DNA of 64,000 nt from Phyllobacterium myrsinacearum (GTDB lineage: Bacteria > Pseudomonadota > Alphaproteobacteria > Rhizobiales > Rhizobiaceae), in the NCBI RefSeq assembly GCF_002980555.1, contig NZ_PVBT01000001.1, positions 620,001 through 684,000 of the forward strand. The letters are read 5' to 3'. The position numbers and the translations under genes are program-made. Under the pieces are notes generated by a model. It saw only the letters and a program-made list of their open reading frames with translations, made no database searches and was not told where the DNA came from. Position 1 is the first letter of the stretch. Each line of letters begins with the position of its first letter. Shown piece by piece: positions 34,465 through 43,435 of the stretch.

Positions 34465-34612
34465 CCGGGAGGTTCATAAGCCGCCAACAGACGACCGCCA
34501 CGGCCTTTAAGCCGAAGCTCTGGACATACGCCGAGGCCCCCCCGGCCATAGAGCTGAGGAGGTGCCTTTGCGGTCGACACCGACCGCTGTTGGAGGGGTT
34601 ATGAAGCCCCAA
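34465..34612 (-). other. Multi-hairpin structured leader or ncRNA candidate
   Basis: A closing stem of about 20 bp joins 34471-34490 with 34587-34608 (CCAACAG/CTGTTGG plus TTCATAA/TTATGAA blocks). Inside it are three hairpins: CGGC-N6-GCCG at 34501-34514, AGCTCT/AGAGCT closing 34516-34555, and GCGGTCG/CGACCGC at 34570-34587. The region lies between the Anbu peptidase stop and the small membrane protein start, so on the minus strand it would be that gene's 5' leader. It does not match tRNA, SRP RNA, tmRNA or a riboswitch I recognise. Strand is inferred. Confidence 0.4.
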
Positions 34613-34695
34613 GACCGATCCGTTTCGACCGGCCTCATGGCGGACCATAATGGGAAAGTGAAGCGGGCGGAAGGGGTTAGGGCACCAGTTTGCAG

Positions 34696-35427
34696 CTAAT
34701 CGATCTCGAAGGAAGGCAGGCTCTGGAATGCCAGTTTCAGCGCCTGCGACCAGCCGTCGGAAATGGCCTCGTAATAGGGATCGTTGCGCTCGATGCGTTT
34801 TTCAAAGCCCAGTTTGAGGCTGTCGGCCGCGTAAAACTGCATGTCCAGGGGCAGGCCGACCGACAGGTTGGATTTCAGGGTGGAATCGAAGGACACCAGC
34901 AGCAGTTTGGTTGCTTCCTCGAATGTCATGGCCGGATCGTAGGAACGCACGATGATCGGCTTGCCGTATTTGTGTTCGCCGATCTGGAAGAACGGCGTGT
35001 CGGGCGACGATTCAATGAAGTTGCCCTCGGGATAGATCAGGAACAGGCGGGGCTCGCCGCCCTTGATCTGCCCGCCAAGAATGATCGAGGCGCCGAAGGA
35101 ATCGGCGCGCTGGCCGTTGGAATCCACGTCGTGGATCACATTCTTGATCGTATCGCCCACCAGCTTGGCCGTCTGGAACATCGAGGGCATGTCGAAGATC
35201 GATGGCGCGCGCTCGGACGGGATTTTGGTGCGCTCGTTGAGAATGCTGATCACGGTCTGCGTGGTGGCCAGATTTCCGGCGGACAGAAGCGTGATGACGC
35301 GGTCACCGGGCTTTGCCCATGTGTACATCTTCTTGAACGTGGAGATGTTGTCGACACCGGCATTCGTTCTGGTGTCCGACATGAACACAAGGCCACGGTC
35401 CAATTTAAGCCCGACGCAATAGGTCAT
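34696..35427 (-). CDS. Anbu, proteasome-related peptidase
   Basis: 243 residues of the Ntn-hydrolase beta-subunit fold. After Met removal the N-terminus is Thr2 (MTYCVGLKLDRGLVFMSDTRTNAG), matching the catalytic Thr plus the SDTRT segment of Anbu (ancestral beta-subunit). LFLIYPEGNFIESSPDTPFFQIGEHKYGKPI is characteristic. It is last in the classic four-gene cluster with ATP-grasp, alpha-E and transglutaminase proteins. The physiological substrate is unknown. Confidence 0.92.
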   Translation of the reverse strand: MTYCVGLKLDRGLVFMSDTRTNAGVDNISTFKKMYTWAKPGDRVITLLSAGNLATTQTVISILNERTKIPSERAPSIFDMPSMFQTAKLVGDTIKNVIHDVDSNGQRADSFGASIILGGQIKGGEPRLFLIYPEGNFIESSPDTPFFQIGEHKYGKPIIVRSYDPAMTFEEATKLLLVSFDSTLKSNLSVGLPLDMQFYAADSLKLGFEKRIERNDPYYEAISDGWSQALKLAFQSLPSFEID

Positions 35428-35458
35428 CGCGAATCCCGAATTTAAAAAATCCCGGCGA

Positions 35459-36256
35459 TTACTGCTCTACATTGAGGTCCACGGCAAGTGATTCCATGCC
35501 CGGACCGAAGCGCATGCCGGAAATGGGCGATGCTTCATTGTAATCCAAACCGCAGGCGATGCGCACATAATGTTCGTTCGGGCAGATATTGTTGGCCGCG
35601 TCGAAACCGACCCAGCCGAGCCCGTCAATATGGGCTTCCGCCCAGGCATGGGTGGCGGTCTGTTCGATGCTGTCGAGCATCATGAGATAGCCCGAGACAT
35701 AGCGGGCCGGAATTTTCAGGACGCGGGCAACGGCGAGGAAAACATGGGTGTGGTCCTGGCACACACCCGTTCCCAGCGTCAGCGCTTCCTCGGCCGTCGT
35801 GGCGATGTTGGTGGTGCCCGGCGTATAGGCGACGGCACTGTGCAGCGTGTCCATCAGCTCATGCATGAGCGCCAGCTTGTCGCCCTTGACGTTCAGGCTG
35901 GCGGCAAGCTGGCGGACGGCGTCACCCGGTCTTGTCAGTGCCGTTTCGCGCTCATAGAGCCAGGTCGGCATGAAATTATAGACCTTGCCGAGCACGCCGG
36001 AACGGTCTTCCGTCTCCACCTGGCCCGCGGCCTCGATGACCAGTTCCGTGGCGTCGCGGTTAAGCCGCACGAGCTGTGTCCGGTTGCCGTAACCATCGCG
36101 GTAATTCGCCTCCTGCTCGGCCCCGTGAACCGTCACGGTCCAGTCGATGACCTTCTGGCCGGGCGCGCTCGAGGGATGCAGGCGCAAACGCTGGACAGCA
36201 TATTGCACCGGGAAATCATACTGATAGCGCGAGGTGTGTTTGATGGTCAGGAGCAT
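35459..36256 (-). CDS. Transglutaminase-like cysteine protease of the Anbu cluster
   Basis: 265 residues. An N-terminal beta domain (LTIKHTSRYQYDFPVQYAVQRLRLHPSS) precedes the transglutaminase core with Cys in GTGVCQDHTHVFLAVAR, His in ATHAWAEAHIDGLGWVGFDAAN and the following Asp. ATG 36256 is preferred; a TTG at 36265 would overlap the alpha-E stop. Second from the end of the Anbu operon. Confidence 0.9.
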   Translation of the reverse strand: MLLTIKHTSRYQYDFPVQYAVQRLRLHPSSAPGQKVIDWTVTVHGAEQEANYRDGYGNRTQLVRLNRDATELVIEAAGQVETEDRSGVLGKVYNFMPTWLYERETALTRPGDAVRQLAASLNVKGDKLALMHELMDTLHSAVAYTPGTTNIATTAEEALTLGTGVCQDHTHVFLAVARVLKIPARYVSGYLMMLDSIEQTATHAWAEAHIDGLGWVGFDAANNICPNEHYVRIACGLDYNEASPISGMRFGPGMESLAVDLNVEQ

Positions 36257-36261
36257 GGCGT

Positions 36262-37203
36262 TCAATCGAAATTGTAGGCTTCGGCAATTTTGCTGCCCAG
36301 GCCGTATGTCTGATAGATCAGGTCGCTGAGAAACTCATGCAGGCCATTGTCGAAGATGGTGCGGATGTCGTTGTTTTCGAGCCGTGTCATGATGCTTTCC
36401 GCCATGTCATGGCACGCATGCCGCGTGCCGTAATCATTGGCGAGAAATTTGAGATTGTCGACGATATTCGAGTAACAGAAGTTCAGCGACCGCGGCATGC
36501 GCGCGTTGAGGATCAGGTAATCGGCGATGTTCACCGGATTGTATTCGACGTCATAGACCCAGCGATAGGAGCGGTGGGCCGAGACCGAGCGCAGGATCGA
36601 CTCCCATTGAAAATTGTCGAGTGTCGTGCCGACATAGGAAATCGACGGCAGCAGCACGTAATATTTCACGTCGAGAATGCGCGCCGTGTTGTCGGCCCGT
36701 TCGATGAACGTGCCGATGCGGGCGAAATTAAAAATCTCGTTGCGCAGCATCGTGCCGTGAAAGGCACCGCGGATGATGGCGGTTTCGCGCTTGATCTGGT
36801 CGAGGACGCGCGGAAGATCCGTTTCGGGAACCGCCGCGGCAAGCGTCGATTTGAGGATCATCCAGGTTTCGTTGACGCTTTCCCAGGCTTCGCGCGTCAG
36901 GGCCGTGCGCACCATGCGGGCATTGGACCGGGCCGTTTCGATGCAGGACATCACGCTCGACGGATTGCCAAGGTCGCGCAGCAGAAAATCCGAGACCAGG
37001 CTGGCATTGTATTCGCCATATTTGGCGTCATAGCCGATTTTCACCCCCGCGCTCATCAGCACGGAGGACCATTCCTCCGGCGCATCGGAGGTTTTCGTCA
37101 AAGCCATCCGCAAACCGGCATCGATCAGGCGTGCCATATTCTCTGCCCGCTCGATATAGCGGAACATCCAGTAGAGACCATTCGCGGTGCGGCCAAGAAG
37201 CAT
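36262..37203 (-). CDS. Alpha-E domain protein of the Anbu cluster
   Basis: 313 residues, all-helical. LLGRTANGLYWMFRYIERAENMARLIDAGLRMAL is the conserved alpha-E start, and RTALTREAWESVNETW and IGTFIERADNTARILDVKY follow. Alpha-E proteins partner circularly permuted ATP-grasp enzymes and are predicted to take part in peptide-bond formation or tagging. It lies between the ATP-grasp and transglutaminase genes. Confidence 0.92.
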   Translation of the reverse strand: MLLGRTANGLYWMFRYIERAENMARLIDAGLRMALTKTSDAPEEWSSVLMSAGVKIGYDAKYGEYNASLVSDFLLRDLGNPSSVMSCIETARSNARMVRTALTREAWESVNETWMILKSTLAAAVPETDLPRVLDQIKRETAIIRGAFHGTMLRNEIFNFARIGTFIERADNTARILDVKYYVLLPSISYVGTTLDNFQWESILRSVSAHRSYRWVYDVEYNPVNIADYLILNARMPRSLNFCYSNIVDNLKFLANDYGTRHACHDMAESIMTRLENNDIRTIFDNGLHEFLSDLIYQTYGLGSKIAEAYNFD

Positions 37204-37284
37204 GTTTTGGTTGATCCCTCTTTTATGTCTTGGTGGGGCCGTCTGTGGCAGCCCTTATTCCCCATTCAGGCCCATTCAAAATGC

Positions 37285-38697
37285 TCAGTCGTCGAGAACC
37301 CAGGTGTCCTTTGTCCCGCCTCCCTGGCTGGAATTGACCACGAGCGAGCCTTCCTTCAGCGCCACGCGGGTCAGGCCGCCCGGCGTGATGCGGATGCGGT
37401 CGGACACGAGGACGAAGGGGCGCAGATCGACGTGGCGCGGGGCCAGGCCCTTTTCCGTCATGATCGGCGTCGTCGACAGGGCGAGTGTCGGCTGGGCGAT
37501 GTAGTTTTTTGGATTGGCCTTCAGTTTCAGCGCGAAATCCTCGCGTTCCTGCTTGGTGGCCGCCGGCCCGACCAGCATGCCGTAGCCGCCCGAGCCATGA
37601 ACCTCCTTGACGACAAGGTCGGCGAGGTTTTCCAGCACGTATTTCAGCGTGTCCGGTTCGGAGCAGCGATGGGTCGGCACATTCTCGAGGATTGCCTTGC
37701 GCCCGGTATAAAACTCGACGATCTCCGGCATATAGGAATAGAGCGCCTTGTCGTCGGCGATGCCTGTGCCGGGAGCATTGGCGATGGTGATGTTGCCGGA
37801 GCGGTAGACATCCATGATGCCGGCAACGCCGAGCGCTGAATCGCGGCGGAAGGTGAGGGGATCGAGGAAGGAGTCGTCGACGCGCCGGTACAGCACGTCG
37901 ATGGCGCGGTTGCCTTCCGTGGTCCGCATCACCACCTTGCCATTTTCGATCTTGAGATCGCTGCCCTCGACAAGCTCGACACCCATCTGGTCGGCCAGGA
38001 AGGCGTGTTCGAAATAGGCTGAATTGTAGATGCCGGGGGTCAGGACGGCGATGGTCGGTGTGCCGTTGCAGCCGGGCGGGGCGACGGCGGCCAGGGATTG
38101 GCGCAGCTGTTTGGGATAGGTCTCGACCGGCCGCACCTTGATCTGCTGGAACAGCTCGGGAAACAGCTGCATCATGGTTTCGCGGTTTTCCAGCATGTAG
38201 GACACGCCCGACGGCGTGCGGGCATTGTCCTCCAGGACGTAGAACTGGTTTTCTTCGGTGCGCACGATGTCGACGCCGATAATGTGGGTGTAAACATTCC
38301 CCGGCGGGCGGAAGCCGACCATCTCCGGCAGGTAGGCATCGTTGTGGGTGAACAATTCGCGGGGAATGCGGCCCGCGCGGATGATTTCCTGGCGGTGGTA
38401 GATATCGTCGAGAAAGGCATTGAGCGCCATCACGCGCTGTTCGATGCCCTGCGACAGGCGGCGCCATTCATTGCCGGTGATGATGCGCGGGATGATATCG
38501 AACGGGATCAGGCGTTCTGCGGCTTCTTCATCGCCGTAGACGGCGAAGGTGATCCCGGTTTTGCGGAAGACATTTTCTGCATCGCGCGCTTTCTGCGCAA
38601 ACCGTTCCGGGTTCTGGGTATCAAGCCAGCATTGCAGTTGTTCATATGGCGGGCGTACCTGACCGCCGGTTTTGATCATTTCATCAAATGGCTTCAC
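37285..38697 (-). CDS. Circularly permuted type 2 ATP-grasp protein of the Anbu cluster
   Basis: 470 residues. GITFAVYGDEEAAERLIPFDIIPRII, RRLSQGIEQRVMALNAFLDDIYHRQEI, VLEDNARTPSGVSYMLENRE and KEVHGSGGYGMLVGP are signatures of this family, with the nucleotide-binding Asn/Glu and Lys residues. It would activate a carboxylate with ATP and ligate it to an amine. First gene of the Anbu operon; the region upstream (38698-38870) should hold the operon promoter. Confidence 0.92.
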   Translation of the reverse strand: MKPFDEMIKTGGQVRPPYEQLQCWLDTQNPERFAQKARDAENVFRKTGITFAVYGDEEAAERLIPFDIIPRIITGNEWRRLSQGIEQRVMALNAFLDDIYHRQEIIRAGRIPRELFTHNDAYLPEMVGFRPPGNVYTHIIGVDIVRTEENQFYVLEDNARTPSGVSYMLENRETMMQLFPELFQQIKVRPVETYPKQLRQSLAAVAPPGCNGTPTIAVLTPGIYNSAYFEHAFLADQMGVELVEGSDLKIENGKVVMRTTEGNRAIDVLYRRVDDSFLDPLTFRRDSALGVAGIMDVYRSGNITIANAPGTGIADDKALYSYMPEIVEFYTGRKAILENVPTHRCSEPDTLKYVLENLADLVVKEVHGSGGYGMLVGPAATKQEREDFALKLKANPKNYIAQPTLALSTTPIMTEKGLAPRHVDLRPFVLVSDRIRITPGGLTRVALKEGSLVVNSSQGGGTKDTWVLDD

Positions 38698-38870
38698 TCA
38701 TAATCCCCTTCACGCACGATCATTCAAGCGCGTTGGGAAAAAAATGCAAGCACATTCCGCTATTTACGCTGCAACGCGGATAATCGCCCAAAAAATGGGC
38801 AATGGTTGCGGATTTGAGGCAAATGGGCCGCTGCTTTCGTCTAAAGCATAGGCGGCAACACACCAAAGTG

Positions 38871-38896
38871 AACCCGGCCGCTGATGCGGCCGGGTT
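38871..38896 (-). terminator. G/C-rich hairpin after the BA14K gene
   Basis: AACCCGGCCGC, loop TGAT, GCGGCCGGGTT: an 11-bp perfect stem 27 bp past the BA14K stop, between that gene and the Anbu operon promoter. No clear U-run on either strand, so termination may be incomplete or Rho-aided. Confidence 0.6.
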
Positions 38897-38922
38897 CGTG
38901 AATCAAGCTGTTCCGTTTCGCC

Positions 38923-39429
38923 TTATCGTGAAACGCACTGGCGGCGCGGGCCGTTATTGGGCTGGTATGTATTGTCATAGGCCCGGTACGACCGGTAGCG
39001 GTTGTAGCACCAGCGTGTGTGATAGCTCGAGCCGCGGCTGACAACGCGGTCATTGTTGATGGCGTTGCCGATGATCAGGCCGCCTGCGAACGCCGCGAGC
39101 GGGAACCAGGCGCCATTATAATAGCGATAGCCGGGCCGGTAGTCGCGATATCCGCGATGCCCCCGGTACCAGTAGCGGTCGCCGCGCCATCCCCTGTTAC
39201 CGTGCCAGCCGCGATTGCCGCGCCAGCCGCGGTCACCGCGCCAATGGCCGCCACCGCCGCGCCAGCCATGGCGCATCCGCCAATTGCCGCCATCGCGCAC
39301 TTCCTTGACCGGATTCGAGCCTTCGATGGATAGGGGCACCATAGGGGCGGAATAACTGGCCACGGAGCTTGCGGAAACCATGCCAACCGACATGACGGCG
39401 GCAGTGAACAACGAAACAAGCTTTCTCAT
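38923..39429 (-). CDS. BA14K-family protein
   Basis: 168 residues. The signal peptide ends near 24. A Gly/Arg/Trp-rich repeat region (about 50-100, units such as [15 protein letters not shown]) precedes a hydrophobic segment [19 protein letters not shown]. The C-terminal BA14K motif is [17 protein letters not shown], ending in RRQC. The founding member is the 14-kDa immunoreactive lectin-like protein of Brucella abortus. AGGAGG precedes ATG 39429. Cell-surface or periplasmic; function unproven. Confidence 0.88.
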   Translation of the reverse strand: MRKLVSLFTAAVMSVGMVSASSVASYSAPMVPLSIEGSNPVKEVRDGGNWRMRHGWRGGGGHWRGDRGWRGNRGWHGNRGWRGDRYWYRGHRGYRDYRPGYRYYNGAWFPLAAFAGGLIIGNAINNDRVVSRGSSYHTRWCYNRYRSYRAYDNTYQPNNGPRRQCVSR

Positions 39430-39613
39430 ATTTCCTCCTGAAATCCCGAAGATGCGTATCCTCGTTTTCATGAATGCGTGGAAACTCCAAATAATACACC
39501 TATTGGCGTAGTATCGATCAAAGTATGCAACGCATGATTGCAGACTTTGTTCCATTCGCAATCTTCGGACAATGTGCCGGCGAGAAAGCTAAGTCTTTCC
39601 GATTCAAGCAAAA

Positions 39614-40297
39614 TCAGGCGTTGACCGCATTGATCAGACGTTCGGCGAGGTCAACATTCAATTCACGATAGTGTGAAATGACCTTGCTCGGCCCATAGCT
39701 CGACACATGCAGGTCCGAATAGCCGAAATCCACGGCAACCACGGGAATGCCAGCGGCCTTGGCGGTGTCGATGTCCGTCCGGCTGTCGCCGATCATCAGG
39801 GCGCGGTCGCGGTCGCCGCCCGCCTTGGCAATGGTCTCGAAAAGGTGGCGGGGATCGGGTTTGCGGAACGCGAACGTGTCCGATCCGCAGATGGCGGCAA
39901 AGCGCTGCGTCTGCCCGAGCGCTGTCAAAAGGCTGACGGAAAGGCCCTCGAACTTGTTCGTGCACACGGCAAGCAGATAACCGGCCTTGGCAAGATTGTT
40001 CATCACGTCCTCCACGCCCTCGTAGAGCGCGGAATGACCGGGCATGTGCTTGCCGTAGTGCTCGAGGAAGAGACCGACCAGCCAGTCGAGCTGTTCCGGG
40101 CTGAGGATTTTCTGCTGTGCCTCGAATGCCCGCTCGATCATCACGCGTCCGCCTTGGCCGACGTAGCGGCGCAGGGCAACCGGATCGACTTTGTGCATGC
40201 CGGCCGCTTCAAGACAGTGGTTGAGACTGTCGAGCAGGTCCGGGGCGGTATCGACCAGGGTGCCATCGAGATCGAAAACAACAATAGGTTTGGACAT
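39614..40297 (-). CDS. gph: Phosphoglycolate phosphatase (HAD family)
   Basis: 227 residues. HAD motif I DLDGTLVDTAPDL (8-20), motif II VCTNK, motif III/IV RKPDPRH and MIGDSRTDIDTAKAAGIPVVAVDFGY give a Gph assignment. It hydrolyses 2-phosphoglycolate formed by DNA repair and oxygenase reactions. ATG 40297 is preferred over an upstream start at 40312. Divergent from rpiA. Confidence 0.9.
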   Translation of the reverse strand: MSKPIVVFDLDGTLVDTAPDLLDSLNHCLEAAGMHKVDPVALRRYVGQGGRVMIERAFEAQQKILSPEQLDWLVGLFLEHYGKHMPGHSALYEGVEDVMNNLAKAGYLLAVCTNKFEGLSVSLLTALGQTQRFAAICGSDTFAFRKPDPRHLFETIAKAGGDRDRALMIGDSRTDIDTAKAAGIPVVAVDFGYSDLHVSSYGPSKVISHYRELNVDLAERLINAVNA

Positions 40298-40441
40298 TAA
40301 GTGCACCTGCAAATTTGAGGTTCGAATGAGGATATCAGCGATTTATGCATTTCAGGCGTGGTACGATCCGCTAATGTCTGGGGCGAAATCATGTATCGAG
40401 CCTTGACCCGTCTGTCTGACGTGTTAGGGAGCCAAATGGAA

Positions 40442-40494
40442 CGAATGTGACATTCGCATCCCATTTTGACATCACGCACCATATGCGAATGTCA
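40442..40494. promoter_or_regulatory. Candidate rpiA promoter-operator with three CGAATGT half-sites
   Basis: CGAATGTGACATTCG (40442-40456) is a 15-bp perfect palindrome. A third half-site GCGAATGTCA is at 40485-40494, forming a 10-bp inverted repeat with TGACATTCGC (40448-40457). A consensus -35 TTGACA lies between them at 40466-40471, so a bound regulator would cover the rpiA promoter. Confidence 0.55.
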
Positions 40495-40541
40495 GAATCG
40501 GACCACTGGTGTCAAGTCAAAGCAGGGAGAGGGCGCCGAGG

Positions 40542-41237
40542 ATGGATGCCAGGACACTGAAGATCAAGGCGGCTGCCGAAGCGCTGACCTATGTGAAAAA
40601 TGGCATGCGCCTGGGTATCGGCACCGGCTCCACCGCTGAAGAGTTTGTTCGCCTTCTGGCGGAAAAGGTCGCCGCTGGCCTTGATGTCATCGGCGTGCCG
40701 ACATCGGAACGCACGGCGGCGCTGTGCCAGGAGCTTGGCGTCAGGCTGACCACGCTGGAGGAAACGCCGGTTCTGGATCTGACGATCGATGGCGCCGACG
40801 AGATCGGCCCTGAGCTTGCCTTGATCAAGGGCGGCGGCGGCGCGCTGCTGCGCGAAAAGATCGTGGCTGCCGCGTCGGCGCAAATGGTTGTGATTGCGGA
40901 CGAGTCGAAGAATGTCGAGGTGCTCGGCAAGTTCCCGCTGCCGATCGAAGTGAACCGTTTTGGTCTTGCGGCAACGAAAATCGCCATCGAAAAGGCGGCT
41001 GCCGCGCTTGATCTGTCCGGTTCCCTTACATTGAGGATGACGGGAGGCGAAGCATTTGTTACAGACGGCGGGCATTTGATCCTGGATGCATCTTTTGGCC
41101 GCATTCCGGATACAAGAGCGTTGTCAAACGCTCTGCACGCCATACCGGGCGTTGTGGAGCATGGACTATTTCTGGGGCTGGCGCGCGTGGCTATTCTGGC
41201 CGGTGCTGACGGCATACGAACACGAACACAGCCTTAA
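40542..41237 (+). CDS. rpiA: RpiA, ribose-5-phosphate isomerase A
   Basis: 231 residues. [37 protein letters not shown] and EVNRFG are the RpiA motifs, with catalytic Asp and Glu residues in the DGADEI and REK loops. It interconverts ribose-5-phosphate and ribulose-5-phosphate. ATG 40542 gives the family start. A DUF2059 gene follows 36 bp downstream, as is common in rhizobia. Confidence 0.94.
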   Translation: MDARTLKIKAAAEALTYVKNGMRLGIGTGSTAEEFVRLLAEKVAAGLDVIGVPTSERTAALCQELGVRLTTLEETPVLDLTIDGADEIGPELALIKGGGGALLREKIVAAASAQMVVIADESKNVEVLGKFPLPIEVNRFGLAATKIAIEKAAAALDLSGSLTLRMTGGEAFVTDGGHLILDASFGRIPDTRALSNALHAIPGVVEHGLFLGLARVAILAGADGIRTRTQP

Positions 41238-41273
41238 CAGGCAAAGTCTTGAGAAAAACGGAGCAATAAATCC

Positions 41274-41888
41274 ATGAACCGAGCAACTGGCTTTCGCCGT
41301 TTGATTGCACCTCTGTCTGTCGCGATCATGCTGGGCAGTCTTTACACTGCACAGGCGCAGGAAATCACCGCATCGCATCTCTCCGCTGCCCGTGCCGCTA
41401 TCGCAGCGATCAAGGCAACCGATGCGTTCGACTCGATTCTGCCGGACGCGGCGCAGAACCTGAAAGCGCAATTGATCGACAAGGACCCCAATCTTGAGTC
41501 CATCATCAGTTCCACCGTTGACGAGCAGGCTCTGGCCCTGGCCGCCCGCCGTGTCGATCTCGAAAATGAAGCCGCCCGTGCCTACGCCGTTTCCTTTTCC
41601 GAGGAAGAGCTGAATGCCATCACCGGCTTCTACAATTCGCCGGCCGGCAAGAAGCTTCTGTCCGAAGGCCCGATCGCGACGCGCGAAGTCATGAAGGCTG
41701 CCACCATCTGGCGCAATGGCATTGCCCGCGATCTTGCGCAGGCCGTCGCCGAGAAAGTTGTCGCAGCCGCCGCAGCGACCGCACCGGTAACGCCAGCGCC
41801 AGAAACACCGGCAGCGCCGGAAGCGCCTGCCAAGGCCCCGGCAAAGGCACCGGCCAAGCCGGCAGCCCCTGCCAAGCCGAAGCCCTGA
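41274..41888 (+). CDS. DUF2059 exported protein with Ala/Pro/Lys tail
   Basis: 204 residues. Signal peptide to about 29 (YTAQAQ). The DUF2059 domain includes FSEEELNAITGFYNSPAGKKLLSEGP. The last 40 residues are a low-complexity PAPETPAAPEAPAKAPAKAP tail. Periplasmic, function unknown; likely cotranscribed with rpiA. Confidence 0.87.
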   Translation: MNRATGFRRLIAPLSVAIMLGSLYTAQAQEITASHLSAARAAIAAIKATDAFDSILPDAAQNLKAQLIDKDPNLESIISSTVDEQALALAARRVDLENEAARAYAVSFSEEELNAITGFYNSPAGKKLLSEGPIATREVMKAATIWRNGIARDLAQAVAEKVVAAAAATAPVTPAPETPAAPEAPAKAPAKAPAKPAAPAKPKP

Positions 41889-41912
41889 TCCTTTTGTCTT
41901 CCTGACTGTTTG

Positions 41913-41947
41913 CAAAGCCCGGTGTCAAAGCCGGGCTTTGTTCTTTT
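41913..41947 (+). terminator. Intrinsic terminator after the rpiA-DUF2059 unit
   Basis: CAAAGCCCGG pairs with CCGGGCTTTG (10 bp) around an eight-base loop, then TTCTTTT. A good Rho-independent terminator. Confidence 0.88.
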
Positions 41948-42010
41948 AAAGCGACGGGATAAAACCCATGTAAAGTGACCGGCAGCAGAACAGATTCGGA
42001 GTGCGTGTAA

Positions 42011-43402
42011 ATGGCGACCTATGACTATGACCTCTTTGTCATCGGCGGCGGGTCCGGCGGTGTCCGCGCGGGACGCCTGGCGGGAGCCATGGGCAAGCGG
42101 GTCGGGCTGGCGGAGGAATACCGCATGGGCGGTACATGCGTCATTCGCGGTTGCGTGCCCAAGAAGCTCTTTGTCTATGCCTCGCAATTCCAGGAGCATT
42201 TCGATGCGGCGGCCGGTTATGGCTGGACCGTCGGCAAGAGCACCTTCGACTGGCCGACGCTGATCGCCAACAAGGATCGCGAGATCGCCCGTCTGGAAGG
42301 GCTTTACCGCAAGGGGCTGGAAAACTCCGACGTGGAGATTTTCGAAAGCCGCGCTGTGCTGATCGACGATCACACGATTGAAATCCTCAAGACCGGCAAG
42401 CGGGTGACCGCTGACCAGATTCTGATCGCTGTCGGCGGCCATCCCAGCCCGCACCCCTCGCTGCCGGGCAATGAATTCTGCATCAGCTCGAATGAAGCGT
42501 TTCACCTGGATACACTGCCGAAAGCCATTGTCATCGAGGGCGGCGGTTACATCGCGGTGGAATTCGCCAATATTTTCCATGGCCTTGGCGTCGATACGAC
42601 GCTTGTCTACCGCGGCAGGGAGATATTGTCGCGCTTCGATCAGGATCTGCGCCAGATGCTGCATGCGGCCATGGCGGAGAAGGGCATTCATATCCGTTGC
42701 ACGGAAATCATCACCAAGGTCGAACGCCAGCACGACGGACGCAAACTGGTGCATCTGTCGGGCGGGGATGCCCTTGTTGCCGATCAGGTGATGCTGGCCA
42801 TCGGCCGCGTGCCGAACACGGCATCACTCGGCCTCGAGGCTGCCGGTGTTACCGTTGACGAGACGGGTGCAATCAAGGTGGACGGCTACTCGCGCACGAG
42901 CAGGCAAAACATCTGGGCGGTTGGCGATGTCACCAACCGGGTGCAGTTGACGCCGGTCGCCATTCATGAAGCCATGTGCTTTCTTGAGACCGCCTTCAAG
43001 AACAACCCGATGCAGCCGGATCACGCGCTGATTGCAACGGCGGTGTTTTCGCAGCCGGAGATCGGAACGGTTGGCTTGACCGAGCAGGATGCGGCACGAC
43101 AGTTCAAGGAGATCGAAGTCTACCGGGCCGTGTTCCGTCCGATGCGCAACACACTGTCCGGCAGTACCGAAAAGATGCTGATGAAGCTGATTGTCGACGC
43201 GGCAAGCCGCAAAGTGGTTGGTGCGCACATTCTTGGGCCCGATGCGGGCGAAATGGCACAGCTTCTGGCCATTCCCATGAAAGCCGGATGCACCAAGGAC
43301 GATTTTGACCGCACCATGGCGGTGCACCCGACGGCCGCCGAGGAACTGGTGACGATGTACAAGCCGACATACCGGATCGTCGACGGAGTGCGTGCCGGCT
43401 GA
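42011..43402 (+). CDS. gor: Gor, glutathione-disulfide reductase
   Basis: 463 residues. FAD motif VIGGGSGGVRAGRLAG, redox disulfide GGTCVIRGCVPKK, NAD(P) domain VIEGGGYIAVEFANIF and the C-terminal HPTAAEE with the catalytic His-Glu pair make this a glutathione reductase. It keeps glutathione reduced, which serves the two GST-family proteins and GFA-family protein found in this window. Confidence 0.94.
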   Translation: MATYDYDLFVIGGGSGGVRAGRLAGAMGKRVGLAEEYRMGGTCVIRGCVPKKLFVYASQFQEHFDAAAGYGWTVGKSTFDWPTLIANKDREIARLEGLYRKGLENSDVEIFESRAVLIDDHTIEILKTGKRVTADQILIAVGGHPSPHPSLPGNEFCISSNEAFHLDTLPKAIVIEGGGYIAVEFANIFHGLGVDTTLVYRGREILSRFDQDLRQMLHAAMAEKGIHIRCTEIITKVERQHDGRKLVHLSGGDALVADQVMLAIGRVPNTASLGLEAAGVTVDETGAIKVDGYSRTSRQNIWAVGDVTNRVQLTPVAIHEAMCFLETAFKNNPMQPDHALIATAVFSQPEIGTVGLTEQDAARQFKEIEVYRAVFRPMRNTLSGSTEKMLMKLIVDAASRKVVGAHILGPDAGEMAQLLAIPMKAGCTKDDFDRTMAVHPTAAEELVTMYKPTYRIVDGVRAG

Positions 43403-43435
43403 TATCGAGCCTTGCGCCGGTCAAGGCTCACGGGG

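Noticed and set aside
34465-34612. 6S RNA or SRP RNA identity for the structured element
   Set aside because: The conserved SRP apical loop is absent, and the fold is branched instead of the single rod with central bubble of 6S RNA. The usual zapA neighbour is also missing.
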